The notes under the pieces were generated by a model that saw nothing but the letters and a program-made list of their open reading frames with translations, was not told where the DNA came from and ran no database searches. Source: Aquiflexum lacus (GTDB lineage Bacteria > Bacteroidota > Bacteroidia > Cytophagales > Cyclobacteriaceae). Taken from it: a DNA stretch of 63,491 nucleotides. The translations under genes were made by a program, and so were the position numbers. Position 1 is the stretch's first letter, and each line of letters begins with the position of its first letter. This document shows positions 1-10,361 of the stretch, in pieces. The stretch spans positions 1 through 63,491 of the forward strand of contig NZ_JABFHF010000035.1 in the NCBI RefSeq assembly GCF_015476655.1. Reading direction: 5' to 3'.

Positions 1-71
<71 letters not shown>

Positions 72-91
72 ATAAATCTGGTATTATCAAT

Positions 92-129
92 TTGCTCTAC
101 CATCCCGATAACTATCGGGATAAGGAGGC
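92..129 (-). pseudogene. tRNA-Thr 5'-half remnant interrupted by an 18-bp palindrome
   Basis: On the minus strand GCCTCCTTA matches the 5' end of the adjacent tRNA-Thr, and TGGTAGAGCAA matches its D-loop and D-stem 3' side. Between them the expected GCTCAGC is replaced by the palindrome TCCCGATAGTTATCGGGA (103-120). No anticodon or T-arm follows, so this cannot be a working tRNA. Confidence 0.7.
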
Positions 130-210
130 ACATATTTTATATTTTAAACCCGTTTCATTTAAACGTGGTGCAAATATATGTGGATAGATGAAGGGTGCAA
201 AAGGTTTTTA

Positions 211-245
211 AAAAAAAATAAGGAGATAATGTTTATCTCCTTATT
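211..245 (-). terminator. Rho-independent terminator of the DUF349 gene
   Basis: A 12-bp stem (AATAAGGAGATA with its complement, 5-nt loop) lies directly downstream of the DUF349 stop codon and runs on the minus strand into a long U tract (A run 211-218 on the plus strand). Confidence 0.75.
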
Positions 246-255
246 TATGAGAGCA

Positions 256-2526
256 TTAAAATTCCCTGATGATGGTCAGCTTTTTCTTTAACTTCTCAAC
301 CTCTGTTTCTGCCTTTCTAATTTTTTCATCAAATTGGTCCTTCAGCTTATCTGCGGTCTTTGATGCTGCAAAGAATTCTAAGTTATTTTTCCAAAGCGTG
401 ATATTATTTTCCAAGTCTGAAATCTGTTTCCTAATGCCATGCTCTTTTTTGTTGAGAACCCTGTTACTATTAGGGTCAGTTTGAAGCTTGTTGAGATTGA
501 GTCGGAATAAAAACTCTTCCTTTTCTCCTCCTCCAATACCCATATTTTTCACATAAGTATCCACAGCTTCATTAAACTTGGCCATAATTTCTTTCATGTT
601 TTTCCTAGGAACAAATCCAATTGCATTGAACTCGGAAATAAGTGCCTCAAGTGCTGATTCTGATAAATCGGATCCTTTGGAATCTTCAATTATTTTTTGG
701 CATAGGGCTTCTTTGGTTTTAAGGTTTTCATCAAACTCCTTGTTGATTTGTTTGGTGGAGTTTCTTCTGTTTTCAAAGAAGGTATCACATGCTAATTTAA
801 ACTTTTTATAAAGCTCATCTCTAACTTTTTCAGGAGTTGGACCGATTTTTTTCCACTCTTGCTGCAATGAAATCAATTGACTGGCAGTTTGCTGCCAATC
901 GGTACTTTCTTGAAGGGCAGTTGCTTTTTCAATTAATTCTTCGGCCTTAACTTTATTGGATAGTCTGATTTCATCCAGTTCTTTGAAGAAATGATTCTTA
1001 TTTTGGAAAAACTGCTTGAAATGTCCCCAGAATTGTTTGTTTATATCTTTACCATTTTCTCGGGGAATAGGACCTATCGCTTCCCAATCTTTCTGAATAG
1101 CCAAAACTTCTTTAGTCTTCACATTCCAGTCTTTGATTTTACTCGCACTGAAATCCTTATAGCTTTCCAGTTTAAGAATTAAATCCTGTTTTTTAGCGAG
1201 GTTTTCTATTAGTGTTCCCTTCTGATTGTCATAAAACTCCTTCCTTCTCGAATACACTGCATCTGATGCCGATTTAAACCTATTCCAAAGGTCCTCCTGT
1301 TCATCTCTCGGTACAGGTCCTATGTGTTTGAATTCCTCATGAAGGTCATTTAAGATTTTGATGGCTTCTTTAAGGTCAGGCAAAGCAAACAGTGATTCCG
1401 CTTTCTCACAAATCTCAAGTTTTTGTTCTAGATTTTTCTTTCGGTCCAGTTCCTTCAGTTCAAAATATATACTTCTATTATCATAGAAACGGTCCATCAG
1501 TGCATTATAGGAGGCCCAAAGATTTCTATTTTGAGAACCAGGTACAGGACCTATTTTTTTCCATTCGTCTTGTATTTGCTTAATGGTATTGATACTGTGG
1601 GTTGTTTCTTCTCCGTCTACCAATTCTCTCAACTTATCAAGAATCTGGTTTTTTGCAGATAGGTTTTTTTCCTTCTGTCTCTCCTGTTCTTTGAAAAACA
1701 AAGATTTTCTCTCCCTAAATTCATTGAACACCACAAACATGGCCTTGTCCTCGTCTGTGGGGCGATACTCAAAATCATCTGCATTTCCACCATTAGTCAC
1801 AAAATCATTTAAAGCTTCTTCTTTTTCATGGTTGAATATTTCCTCAAATTGACTTTTTATTTCAGCCAGAGAAGTATCATTTTTAAAAAATTTGTCATTT
1901 AAAAGTAATTCCTTAAAGCTTGATAAAAGTTGTTTTTTAGTGTAATTTGAATAATCTACATGTGTATCTTCTTCGATTTCACCTTGCTCTTCATTTTCCT
2001 CATCAGATTGAGTATCATCCTTTACTTCTGAGGAAGTCTCGGGAGTTGTATCTTCGGCGTTTATAGGTATTTGACTTTCTTCAATATTTTCAGTTTCAGT
2101 TACCGAAACTTCTGTTAAGGTTATTTCTGTTGCTACTGAATCAGTTGATTCTTCCAAAGAAATTTCTTCAACTATTGGTTTGGCTGTTTCACCAGCATCT
2201 TTTTTAGTGTCTATTTCAGGTTCTATAGTGCTTTCAACTTTCGATTCCACTAATGAAACATTCTTTTCATCCAGCGGCGCAATTGCTTCGTTGGATTTTA
2301 TCTCTGAAACCGGTCCACTTTCATCGATTACTTGCTTTATATCCTCAGTTTTTGCTGATTCTAAGACTGCATCTTCTTTAGCTAACTCGTTTTCGCCTTT
2401 TTCAGGATTTTCTGAATTGGAACTTTCAATTTTTTCACTGTTTTCATCTTTACCTTCCGCTTTCTGAATTTCTTCTTGGGCATGGGTCACCTTGTCTTTA
2501 TCAGACATTTCTTTATCATTGCTCAT
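256..2526 (-). CDS. DUF349 domain-containing protein
   Basis: About 756 residues from the ATG at 2526; a TTG two codons upstream is also open. The first ~190 residues are very acidic and low in complexity (Glu, Ser, Thr, Asp), with no signal peptide. Then come five helical DUF349 repeats marked by the motif (W/F)xxIGPxP: WKKIGPVP, FKHIGPVP, WEAIGPIP, WKKIGPTP and the variant FNAIGFVP. The last ~60 residues are a Lys/Glu-rich coiled coil. DUF349 proteins are common in Bacteroidota and have no settled function in this phylum. It is downstream of yqgE in the same direction (48-55 bp gap) and may be co-transcribed. The family call is secure; the role is unknown. Confidence 0.9.
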   Translation of the reverse strand: MSNDKEMSDKDKVTHAQEEIQKAEGKDENSEKIESSNSENPEKGENELAKEDAVLESAKTEDIKQVIDESGPVSEIKSNEAIAPLDEKNVSLVESKVESTIEPEIDTKKDAGETAKPIVEEISLEESTDSVATEITLTEVSVTETENIEESQIPINAEDTTPETSSEVKDDTQSDEENEEQGEIEEDTHVDYSNYTKKQLLSSFKELLLNDKFFKNDTSLAEIKSQFEEIFNHEKEEALNDFVTNGGNADDFEYRPTDEDKAMFVVFNEFRERKSLFFKEQERQKEKNLSAKNQILDKLRELVDGEETTHSINTIKQIQDEWKKIGPVPGSQNRNLWASYNALMDRFYDNRSIYFELKELDRKKNLEQKLEICEKAESLFALPDLKEAIKILNDLHEEFKHIGPVPRDEQEDLWNRFKSASDAVYSRRKEFYDNQKGTLIENLAKKQDLILKLESYKDFSASKIKDWNVKTKEVLAIQKDWEAIGPIPRENGKDINKQFWGHFKQFFQNKNHFFKELDEIRLSNKVKAEELIEKATALQESTDWQQTASQLISLQQEWKKIGPTPEKVRDELYKKFKLACDTFFENRRNSTKQINKEFDENLKTKEALCQKIIEDSKGSDLSESALEALISEFNAIGFVPRKNMKEIMAKFNEAVDTYVKNMGIGGGEKEEFLFRLNLNKLQTDPNSNRVLNKKEHGIRKQISDLENNITLWKNNLEFFAASKTADKLKDQFDEKIRKAETEVEKLKKKLTIIREF

Positions 2527-2580
2527 AATCAAACTGGTACTTTTTTAATGGCTGTTGTAAACAAAAGTAATAAAATTGCT

Positions 2581-3150
2581 TCAATTTAATCTTGGGTCAA
2601 TCGGATAATTTGCCAACAGCTGGTATTCGCCTCCCATATTTTTTAGAATATTTCTCCATATTTCTTCGGGAGAGTCATAAAAAATACTGTTCGAATCAAT
2701 TTTTTCACATACAATCCAAGTATTCTCTTGTAATTCATTTGTCAATTGACCTTCAGACCAACCGGAATAACCAATAAAAAATCTTATGTTTTCATTTAAA
2801 ATCTCTTTGTTCTTTAATTTTTGGATCAATTCCTGGAATTCACCACCCCACCACAAGTCTTGACCTAGCTGTATGCTTCCAGTCAACATTTGCTCTCCGG
2901 AGTAGATAAAGTGGAGTGTGTTCTGCTCTACAGGTCCTCCCACATACACATCGCTGTCCATAAAATTCAAGTCATCAACAATTTCACAAAGTTTTAAAAT
3001 TGAAAGTTTATTCAGAACAAGACCAAAGGATCCATTTTCATTGTTTTCACAGACCAATATAACAGATCTTACAAAATTCTCATCTTGCAAAAACGGTTCA
3101 GAAATTAAAAGATGTCCTGCCTTTGGTATGTTCTTTGAATTAAGATTCAT
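2581..3150 (-). CDS. YqgE/AlgH family protein (UPF0301)
   Basis: 189 residues, the usual family length. The N-terminal GHLLISEPFLQDENFVRSV, then GSFGLVLNK, VYVGGPVEQ and the mid-protein FIGYSGWSEGQL are hallmark blocks of the YqgE/AlgH fold. It is cytoplasmic, with no signal peptide. AlgH was first described as a regulator of alginate genes in Pseudomonas, but the molecular role is unresolved. Its ATG at 3150 is divergent from pdxH (90 bp apart), so the two may share a regulatory region. Confidence 0.92.
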   Translation of the reverse strand: MNLNSKNIPKAGHLLISEPFLQDENFVRSVILVCENNENGSFGLVLNKLSILKLCEIVDDLNFMDSDVYVGGPVEQNTLHFIYSGEQMLTGSIQLGQDLWWGGEFQELIQKLKNKEILNENIRFFIGYSGWSEGQLTNELQENTWIVCEKIDSNSIFYDSPEEIWRNILKNMGGEYQLLANYPIDPRLN

Positions 3151-3240
3151 AAAAAATTTGTTTAGATTCTGCGCTTAAGTTATATCTAAATTTCATAAAT
3201 GCAATAAGAATGATACTTTTAAGATTAAATTTCCAATGAC

Positions 3241-3876
3241 ATGAAAATCTCAGATATCCGTATAGAATATTCACTCCAATCGCTAGATGAAAACGAAGTA
3301 ATGGCCTATCCTTTAGATCAGTTTAAAACTTGGTTTGATGAAGCACTAAAAGCCAGGGTAATGGAGGCTAATGCCATGACATTGTCTACTGTTAGAAATG
3401 ATGGTTTACCCAATGCAAGAATTGTGCTGCTTAAAGGTGTGGATCAGGGATTTATTTTTTTTACAAATTATTCAAGTGCAAAAGGGAGAGAATTAAATGA
3501 CCATTCCTATGCTGCACTCACCTTTTTCTGGCCTGAACTGGAAAGACAGGTGAGGGTAATAGGAAAAGTTTCAAAAATTACTTCAGTTGAATCAGATGAA
3601 TATTTTTTGTCAAGACCCTTTTCCAGCCAAATTGGTGCCTTGGCATCTCCACAAAGCAGCCCGATTCCCAATAGGCAGTTTATAGAAGACCAGGAAAATA
3701 AGTTAAGAGAGGAACTTGATCAAAATTCAATTAAAAGACCGGAAAATTGGGGAGGGTATAGATTAATACCCAGTGAGGTGGAGTTTTGGCAAGGGAGACC
3801 TAGTCGATTGCATGACAGGATATTATACACAAAAGAAACTACAGGAAACTGGAAAATTCAGAGGTTGGCTCCTTAA
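3241..3876 (+). CDS. pdxH: Pyridoxamine 5'-phosphate oxidase
   Basis: 211 residues, typical length. It oxidises pyridoxamine- or pyridoxine-5'-phosphate to pyridoxal-5'-phosphate with FMN and O2, the last step of vitamin B6 synthesis and salvage, in the cytoplasm. Family blocks are present in order: the FMN-binding stretch ARIVLLKG, the SSAKGRELN phosphate-binding segment, SRPFSSQIGALAS, FWQGRPSRLHDR, and the characteristic C-terminus WKIQRLAP. It converges with bshB1, with one base between the stop codons, leaving no room for a separate terminator. Confidence 0.97.
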   Translation: MKISDIRIEYSLQSLDENEVMAYPLDQFKTWFDEALKARVMEANAMTLSTVRNDGLPNARIVLLKGVDQGFIFFTNYSSAKGRELNDHSYAALTFFWPELERQVRVIGKVSKITSVESDEYFLSRPFSSQIGALASPQSSPIPNRQFIEDQENKLREELDQNSIKRPENWGGYRLIPSEVEFWQGRPSRLHDRILYTKETTGNWKIQRLAP

Positions 3877-3877
3877 G

Positions 3878-4594
3878 TTATTTGAGATCGAATAAATCTT
3901 TAACTCCAATCATTTTCTCTACGGTAAAACCTTCTCCGAATTTCACATTGATGCTATGTCCAAATTCACGGGCCCTTGCTTCGATAAAATCCAAAAACTC
4001 TTCTGAGGAGATAAAACTCGAAGGTTCCTTGTTTTCAGGATCGTAAAATTGCGATTTAAATGCCTTGATACTGGCAATTTTCATTTCCCAAAAATCTGTA
4101 ATGTCTACTACGAAATCAGGTTTGATATAATTATTTTGGATATAGTGATAGACAAATTTTGGCCTCCATGGACTTTGAATTGAGTCATTGTAAATTGTTT
4201 CCACTTTCCTTAAACCACTCATAAAACATGCATTTGATACCAAACTCCCCCCTTTACCATGATCGGGATGTCTATCGGAAACAGCATTTGCCAATACAAT
4301 TTCCGGACGATATTTTCGGATTATTTTAATAACCTCTATTTGATGTGCTGCATCATCTAGAAAATAAATATCCTTGAATTTGAGATTTTCTCTTGCTGAC
4401 AAGCCTAAGATCGAAGCAGCATTTTGAGCTTCCAAAATTCTAGTTTCCGGTGTTCCCCTTGTACCCATTTCACCTTGGGTGAGGTCTACAATACCGACTT
4501 TATAACCTTTTGAAATTTGATAAGCTATTGTTCCTGAACAGGCCAATTCAGCATCATCCGGATGTGCTGCAATTACTAAGATATCTAATTTCAT
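3878..4594 (-). CDS. bshB1: Bacillithiol biosynthesis deacetylase BshB1
   Basis: 238 residues, LmbE/PIG-L fold zinc deacetylase. It removes acetate from GlcNAc-malate to give GlcN-malate in bacillithiol synthesis. Zinc-binding AHPDDAE is at residues 10-16 and RHPDH at 108-112. The block TQGEMGTRGTPETR separates BshB1 from other LmbE proteins. It lies downstream of the M23 peptidase gene with a 45-bp gap. It suggests that bacillithiol is the cell's low-molecular-weight thiol; bshA and bshC are not in this window. Confidence 0.93.
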   Translation of the reverse strand: MKLDILVIAAHPDDAELACSGTIAYQISKGYKVGIVDLTQGEMGTRGTPETRILEAQNAASILGLSARENLKFKDIYFLDDAAHQIEVIKIIRKYRPEIVLANAVSDRHPDHGKGGSLVSNACFMSGLRKVETIYNDSIQSPWRPKFVYHYIQNNYIKPDFVVDITDFWEMKIASIKAFKSQFYDPENKEPSSFISSEEFLDFIEARAREFGHSINVKFGEGFTVEKMIGVKDLFDLK

Positions 4595-4639
4595 AAATTT
4601 TTGAATTTTAGTATGAAGACCTTTTCTCCCTTCAGTTTA

Positions 4640-5677
4640 CTATCTGATCCTTAACCTCTGCCCCACCCTAAGTACAGAATTGGTCGAAATATTATTGAGG
4701 CGGGTAATTGTGCTGACCCTGACGCCATAGCGTCTGCCGATGACACTCAGATTCTCTCCACTTCTCACTCTATGGTAAACAGCTTGTTGTGCTTTTATAA
4801 CATGGTCAAAACTGGAAGAGGTGATGGTGTAAAATTCATTTCTTATCCTTCCGATATTAAAATCAAAAATTTCTGTAGGGTTGATGGAGAGACCTTGATA
4901 CCTGATTTCAAAGTGAAGGTGTGGTCCAGTACTTCTTCCTGTACTTCCACCTAAACCTATTGTTTCACCGGCTTTTACCTCCTGTCCTACTTCTACCGAA
5001 AATTTTGATAAATGTCCATAAAGGGTTTCAAGACCATTTTTATGTCTCACCACAATATAATAACCATACCCATTTCTATCATATGATCTCATCCTGACTA
5101 TTCCGTCGAATGCACTGTAAACAGGATCTCCGGTTGTGAGCTTTAAATCTGTGCCATGATGCCATCGGTATCTTCTGAATCCAAATTCTGATGTTATCCT
5201 GGTTTCGTTCAATGGGAGTTTCCAGTCGGTTCCAAAAAAAGGATCGTAGAGTTTTATCAATATGCTATCTTTAAAATCTTTTGGATTGAAATCATAAATA
5301 TTGATTTTTTTACTGTCCCAAGAAGAATAATACTCAAAAGCAGTTACCCAAATGCTATCAATGAGAATTTGTTCTGAAACCCGTACCAATTGATTGGTTG
5401 GTGCCCAAACCAATGAAAGCGTATCCTCAGCAACAATACTCAGTCGCTTTTTTAGATTTATATAGTCTTTATAAAGCAAAGAATCGGTTTCTCGTGTCAA
5501 TTCCTGAAGGTACTTTTCAGAATCAAAAAGCCTTAAATCCCGCGAAAGGGGATTATTCTGAATATTACTTTTGGGTTTGGATTTTTTGATGATTTTTGGA
5601 AAATTTTGGGCATGAGATATTTGTAATCCCATCCCCAAATAAACCAATAAAATAATCCAAAGACCTTTTAATTTCAT
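4640..5677 (-). CDS. M23 family metallopeptidase with C-terminal LysM domain
   Basis: 345 residues. An N-terminal signal peptide (about residues 1-23, ending SHAQ) sends it to the periplasm. The central M23 (lysostaphin-like) domain keeps the zinc ligands: HHGTD at 173-177, H222 in YGHL, and HLHF at 253-256. The last ~45 residues form a LysM domain (HRVRSGENLSVIGRRYGV ... VGQRLRIR), which binds peptidoglycan. It is therefore a likely peptidoglycan endopeptidase in cell-wall remodelling. It starts 9 bp after the trxB stop and may be co-transcribed with it. Confidence 0.93.
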   Translation of the reverse strand: MKLKGLWIILLVYLGMGLQISHAQNFPKIIKKSKPKSNIQNNPLSRDLRLFDSEKYLQELTRETDSLLYKDYINLKKRLSIVAEDTLSLVWAPTNQLVRVSEQILIDSIWVTAFEYYSSWDSKKINIYDFNPKDFKDSILIKLYDPFFGTDWKLPLNETRITSEFGFRRYRWHHGTDLKLTTGDPVYSAFDGIVRMRSYDRNGYGYYIVVRHKNGLETLYGHLSKFSVEVGQEVKAGETIGLGGSTGRSTGPHLHFEIRYQGLSINPTEIFDFNIGRIRNEFYTITSSSFDHVIKAQQAVYHRVRSGENLSVIGRRYGVRVSTITRLNNISTNSVLRVGQRLRIR

Positions 5678-5686
5678 TATTGCTGA

Positions 5687-6631
5687 TTATGACAATTCCT
5701 TAGAAGCCAAATATCTTTCTGCATCTAAAGCAGCCATACATCCCGTTCCCGCAGCAGTTACAGCCTGCCTATATATATGATCCTGTGCATCACCACTTGC
5801 AAATACACCTTCGATATTGGTGCGCGTACTGCCAGGCACGGTTAAGATATATCCAGTTTCATCCATATCAATGATTCCTTTGAAAATACCTGTATTGGGT
5901 TCATGTCCTATGGCTACAAAAAAACCGGATATTTTGAGTACTTGAGTTAGGTTGGTCACATTGTTTTTTACAGTAACTCCTGTCACTTCATCTTCTCCAA
6001 GGATTTCAACGGTTTCTGTATTCCATAAAATTTCTATTTTGGGGTTTTTCATCACCCTGTTTTGCATTATTTGGGAGGCACGCATTTCATCCCTTCGCAC
6101 TATCATGTAAACTTTGGTACATATATTTGACAGATAGGAAGCTTCTTCGCAGGCAGTATCCCCTGCCCCAACAATCGCCACATCCTGGCCCTTAAAAAAG
6201 AAACCATCACAAACTGCACATGCTGAAACACCCTTTCCATTCAGTCTTTCTTCACTTTCGATTCCCAGCCATTTGGCTGAAGCGCCAGTGGAAATGATTA
6301 CTGTATCAGCATGAATGGTAATTTGATCATCAATGATAACTTTATGAGGATGACCGCTAAAATCTACAGCCGTCGCCATTCCGTATCTTACCTGTGTTCC
6401 AAATCTCTCTGCCTGCTTTCTGAAATCTTCCATCATTTCAGGCCCCATAATTCCATCAGGATATCCAGGATAATTTTCAACATCAGTGGTAATGGTCAAT
6501 TGCCCTCCCGGTTGGGCACCTGTATATAAAATTGGACTAAGGCCAGCTCGTGAAGCATATATTGCAGCAGTATATCCAGCAGGTCCGGAACCAATGATCA
6601 AGACTTTGGTTTTTTCAATTTCTGAAGTCAT
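5687..6631 (-). CDS. trxB: Thioredoxin-disulfide reductase
   Basis: 314 residues from the ATG at 6631; an in-frame TTG at 6655 would add eight non-conserved residues. NADPH-dependent flavoenzyme that reduces thioredoxin. FAD-binding GSGPAGYTAAIYASRAG is near the N-terminus. The redox motif CAVC is at residues 138-141, followed by DGFFF. NADP-binding GAGDTACEEA and the C-terminal FAD block FASGDAQD are present. It is cytoplasmic and separated from the sigma-factor gene by a terminator. Confidence 0.96.
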   Translation of the reverse strand: MTSEIEKTKVLIIGSGPAGYTAAIYASRAGLSPILYTGAQPGGQLTITTDVENYPGYPDGIMGPEMMEDFRKQAERFGTQVRYGMATAVDFSGHPHKVIIDDQITIHADTVIISTGASAKWLGIESEERLNGKGVSACAVCDGFFFKGQDVAIVGAGDTACEEASYLSNICTKVYMIVRRDEMRASQIMQNRVMKNPKIEILWNTETVEILGEDEVTGVTVKNNVTNLTQVLKISGFFVAIGHEPNTGIFKGIIDMDETGYILTVPGSTRTNIEGVFASGDAQDHIYRQAVTAAGTGCMAALDAERYLASKELS

Positions 6632-6774
6632 TTGATTGTTTTTTGAAGTTGGCAAATTTTGTTAAAATACCTTTCACAACAAAGTTAATGGGTGTTAAAA
6701 TTCCCTAATCCTACCCGATATCGTGAAGGTCAGTGGATTATTTTTCATTTTGATATTCTCAAGGAAAGGCAAAT

Positions 6775-6800
6775 AAAAAAAGGGGAATGATCCCCTTTTA
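6775..6800 (-). terminator. Rho-independent terminator of the sigma factor gene
   Basis: Stem AGGGGA/TCCCCT with a short loop, followed on the minus strand by a U-rich tract; it lies 26 bp past the sigma factor stop. Confidence 0.75.
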
Positions 6801-6825
6801 AAATATTCAAATACTATTGGATAAA

Positions 6826-7689
6826 TTATCCAAGGTATGGTTTTAAAGTTTTACTTCTTGAAGTGTGCCTTAACCTCCTGATTGCCTTTTCTTTAATTTG
6901 TCTGACTCTTTCTCTTGTGAGGTTAAATTTTTCACCTATTTCTTCCAAAGTCATTGCATGCTCACCATTGAGACCGAAATAAAGAGTGATCACGTCAGCT
7001 TCACGTTGCGTGAGTGTTGACAAGGCCCTTTGCACTTCTTTTCTCAATGAATCTGTCATCAAGCCATCATCAGGTTTTTCATCACCGTCATTTTCTAAGA
7101 CATCCAAGAGGCTGTTCTCTTCTCCTTGCACAAAAGGGGCATCCATTGAAACGTGCCTACCTGAAATTTTCATGGTATCAACGATCTCTCCTGCTGTCAC
7201 CTCAAGAACTTCAGCCAATTCTTCCGGAGATGGTTCTCTTTCAAATTTTTGTTCAAGTTCACTAAATGTCTTGCTTATTTTGTTCAGAGAACCTACCCTA
7301 TTCAAAGGAAGTCTTACAATCCTTGATTGCTCGGCCAAAGCCTGCAAAATTGATTGTCTGATCCACCAAACAGCATAAGAAATAAATTTAAAACCTCGGG
7401 TTTCATCAAATCTTTGTGCTGCTTTGATCAAACCAAGGTTACCCTCATTGATCAGATCGCCAAGCGAAAGACCTTGATTCTGATATTGTTTGGCTACGGA
7501 TACCACAAATCGGAGATTGGCTTTTGTAAGTTTTTCCAAAGCAAGCTGATCCCCTTCACGGATTCTTTTTGCCAGTACTACTTCCTCATCAGCGGTAAGA
7601 AGATCAACCTTACCAATCTCTTGGAGATATTTGTCCAAAGATTGACTTTCTCTATTGGTGATCTGTTTGCTAATTTTTAGCTGCCTCAT
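6826..7689 (-). CDS. rpoD: RNA polymerase primary sigma factor (RpoD/SigA, Bacteroidota short type)
   Basis: 287 residues. Bacteroidota primary sigma factors lack region 1.1 and are about this long. Region 1.2 begins [16 protein letters not shown]. Region 2 has [18 protein letters not shown] and the -10 recognition helix [12 protein letters not shown]. Region 4 carries the helix-turn-helix [18 protein letters not shown]. It directs core polymerase to the phylum's unusual promoters (-33 TTTG, -7 TAnnTTTG). The gene follows pnp in the same direction (83 bp gap) and ends in a clear terminator. Confidence 0.96.
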   Translation of the reverse strand: MRQLKISKQITNRESQSLDKYLQEIGKVDLLTADEEVVLAKRIREGDQLALEKLTKANLRFVVSVAKQYQNQGLSLGDLINEGNLGLIKAAQRFDETRGFKFISYAVWWIRQSILQALAEQSRIVRLPLNRVGSLNKISKTFSELEQKFEREPSPEELAEVLEVTAGEIVDTMKISGRHVSMDAPFVQGEENSLLDVLENDGDEKPDDGLMTDSLRKEVQRALSTLTQREADVITLYFGLNGEHAMTLEEIGEKFNLTRERVRQIKEKAIRRLRHTSRSKTLKPYLG

Positions 7690-7772
7690 TCAAGAATATA
7701 TTTTCAGTTATGAATTAATTATTAACAGAATTCAAATTAAATAAAGTTCAAAGTAATAAATACTTCATTCAC

Positions 7773-9914
7773 TTAATCTTTTTTATCTGTTTTTTCGGGC
7801 TTGGGTATCAAAACTTTTCTTGAAAGCTTGAATTTACCGGTCTTTTTATCGACATCTATCAATTTTACCATAATTTCTTCACCTGGTTCAAGAACACCCT
7901 CCATATTTTCAAGGCGTTCCCATTTGATTTCAGAAATATGTAGTAAACCATCCTTGCCCGGCATGAACTCTACAAACGCACCAAAAGGCATAATGTTTTT
8001 GACAATACCGGTATAGGTTTCCCCAATCTCAGGTTGCGCCACAATAGCCCTGATTCTGGAAATGGCAGCATTCATCGAATCCTGATTGTTTGAGAAGATA
8101 TTGATCTTACCTTGGTTATCTTTTTCTTCAATAATAATGGTAGCTCCTGTATCTTTCTGAATTTCCTGAATCACTTTTCCTCCTGGACCTATGACAGCAC
8201 CTATCAGTTCTTTAGGAATACTCATCATAAAGGACCTAGGCGTATGTGGTTTAAGATCAGGTTTAGGTGCAGAAAGGGTTTTTTTGATTTCCTCCATGAT
8301 GTAAAGTCTACCTGCCCTCGCCTGATACAAGGCTTCTTTCAAAACACTGTAATCAAGTCCTTCTACTTTAAGGTCCATCTGACATGCAGTTATACCCTTC
8401 TCGGTTCCTGTTACTTTAAAATCCATATCACCCAAGTGATCTTCATCTCCAAGAATATCGGATAAAATAGAATAATTTCCAGTTTTAGCATCAGAGATCA
8501 TTCCCATAGCGATACCGGTAACAGGAGATTTAATTTGGATACCCGCGTCCATCAAAGCGAGAGATCCTGCACAAACAGTCGCCATCGAAGATGAACCGTT
8601 AGATTCCAGGATATCAGAAACAATTCTTATTGTATAAGGATTGTCATCACCTGCTGGTAAAACCTTTTTCAACGCCCTCATGGCTAAATTACCATGCCCT
8701 ACTTCTCTTCTTCCTGGACCTCTGTTTATTTTCACCTCTCCAGTTGAGAAGCCCGGGAAATTATAGTGAAGGAAAAACTTATTATAGCCTGAAATCATGG
8801 CACCGTCTACCATTTGTTCATCCATTTTGGTACCTAGTGTACAGGTAGTGATGGATTGTGTTTCACCTCTGGTGAAAATAGCTGATCCATGGGCTGAAGG
8901 TAGGTAATCCACTACAGACCAAATTGGTCTAACCTCATCAAGCTTTCTTCCGTCAAGTCTTTTCTTTTCATTCAAAGTCAGGTTCCGGGCAGCCTCTTTA
9001 TGGATTTTGGAAAAATATGGCCCGATCAAACTGGCTTCAAATTCATGCTCCTCACCCAGGCTTTCAATAAATCCTTCTTTGATAGCTTTGATCAATTCTG
9101 ATCTTTCAGATTTATTGGCAATTTGTCTGGCCACTACTTCATAACATTTGCCATAAAGTTCAGCGTGCATCTTGTCATACAAAGCCGAATCGGATTTTTC
9201 GTGATTGTATTCTCTTTTTACCTCTTTCCCGACAGCAATGGTCAATTCTTTTTGAACCTTACAATGTTTTTTGATCTCTTCATGAGCAAACTGAATGGCT
9301 TCAACCATTTCATCTTCAGAAATTTCATTTGCTTCTCCTTCAACCATCAATATAAATTCCTCAGAACCAGCCACAATGAATTCCATTGAAGCAGTTTCAA
9401 GTTGCTTTGGGGTAGGATTAATGGTCAGCTTTCCATCAACTTTTCCGACCCTAACCTCGGAAATGGGACCATTAAATGGAATATCAGAAACAGCAAGTGC
9501 GGCAGATGCTGCCAATCCTGCAAGACAATCTGGCAAAACATCCTCATCTGCGGACATTAATGTGATGGCAATATTGGTATCAGCATGATAATCGTCTGGA
9601 AAAATAGGTCTGATCGCCCTATCTACAATTCGGCTGATCAAAATCTCATAATCAGAAAGCCTCCCCTCCCTTTTCAAAAATCCACCGGGTATTTTTCCCG
9701 ATGCAGCAAATTTCTCTTGGTAATCTACAGACATCGGTAAGAAGTCAACTCCCTCTCCTGCCTCCTTTTTAGAAACTACAGTGGCAAGCAACATAGCTTT
9801 GCCCATTTTCACAACAACCGCTCCATCAGCCTGCTTTGCCAATGCACCGGTTTCAATAATGATTTCTCTACCATCCTCAAGGACAATAGATTTTGAAATT
9901 ACGTTTGGTAACAT
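7773..9914 (-). CDS. pnp: Polyribonucleotide nucleotidyltransferase (PNPase)
   Basis: 713 residues, full length. It degrades RNA 3'-5' by phosphorolysis and can add nucleotides. Two RNase PH-like domains (about 1-220 and 300-540) flank a helical linker. A KH domain with [14 protein letters not shown] and a C-terminal S1 domain ([15 protein letters not shown] ... DGLLHISEI) follow. It sits between rpsO and the sigma factor gene. The rpsO-pnp order is widely conserved, and in enterobacteria both are autoregulated post-transcriptionally; this was not tested here. Confidence 0.97.
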   Translation of the reverse strand: MLPNVISKSIVLEDGREIIIETGALAKQADGAVVVKMGKAMLLATVVSKKEAGEGVDFLPMSVDYQEKFAASGKIPGGFLKREGRLSDYEILISRIVDRAIRPIFPDDYHADTNIAITLMSADEDVLPDCLAGLAASAALAVSDIPFNGPISEVRVGKVDGKLTINPTPKQLETASMEFIVAGSEEFILMVEGEANEISEDEMVEAIQFAHEEIKKHCKVQKELTIAVGKEVKREYNHEKSDSALYDKMHAELYGKCYEVVARQIANKSERSELIKAIKEGFIESLGEEHEFEASLIGPYFSKIHKEAARNLTLNEKKRLDGRKLDEVRPIWSVVDYLPSAHGSAIFTRGETQSITTCTLGTKMDEQMVDGAMISGYNKFFLHYNFPGFSTGEVKINRGPGRREVGHGNLAMRALKKVLPAGDDNPYTIRIVSDILESNGSSSMATVCAGSLALMDAGIQIKSPVTGIAMGMISDAKTGNYSILSDILGDEDHLGDMDFKVTGTEKGITACQMDLKVEGLDYSVLKEALYQARAGRLYIMEEIKKTLSAPKPDLKPHTPRSFMMSIPKELIGAVIGPGGKVIQEIQKDTGATIIIEEKDNQGKINIFSNNQDSMNAAISRIRAIVAQPEIGETYTGIVKNIMPFGAFVEFMPGKDGLLHISEIKWERLENMEGVLEPGEEIMVKLIDVDKKTGKFKLSRKVLIPKPEKTDKKD

Positions 9915-9977
9915 AAATTTTGTTTAAGAATAATAATGTACGTATAGATTTAAAAGTAAGGCTTAATATCGGGGGAA

Positions 9978-10012
9978 ATAAAAAAGTAAGGTTCTCTCAT
10001 GAGAACCTTACA
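9978..10012 (-). terminator. Rho-independent terminator of rpsO
   Basis: Perfect 10-bp stem GTAAGGTTCT/AGAACCTTAC, followed on the minus strand by a U run. It should separate most rpsO transcripts from pnp. Confidence 0.8.
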
Positions 10013-10021
10013 ATAAAATGA

Positions 10022-10297
10022 TTACTTTCTAATTCCTAAGTCAGCAATAATCGCTCTATATCTTTCAATGTCGTTTTTGACAAGATAGTTGAGAAGACTT
10101 CTTCTCTTACCAACTAATTTTAAAAGACCTAATCGAGATGAATGGTCTTTTTTGTTTGTTTTCAAATGGTCAGTCAAGTGCTGGATTCTATAGGTAAACA
10201 ACGCAATCTGGGATTCCGGTGAACCTGTATCTGTATCCGCTTTTAACCTGCCATGATTCTTGAATAACTCTGATTTTTTCTCTGTAGTTAAATACAT
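10022..10297 (-). CDS. rpsO: 30S ribosomal protein S15
   Basis: 91 residues, normal length is about 89. It binds the three-way junction of 16S rRNA and nucleates the platform of the 30S subunit. The signature block [16 protein letters not shown] and the following [19 protein letters not shown] are plainly S15, as is the C-terminal [16 protein letters not shown]. It is followed by its own terminator and then pnp. Confidence 0.98.
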   Translation of the reverse strand: MYLTTEKKSELFKNHGRLKADTDTGSPESQIALFTYRIQHLTDHLKTNKKDHSSRLGLLKLVGKRRSLLNYLVKNDIERYRAIIADLGIRK

Positions 10298-10361
10298 GCC
10301 TAGTTAATTTTTTAATTTTAAAACAGCCACAAAGGTAGCGCTATTATTTTGATTTTAAAAA

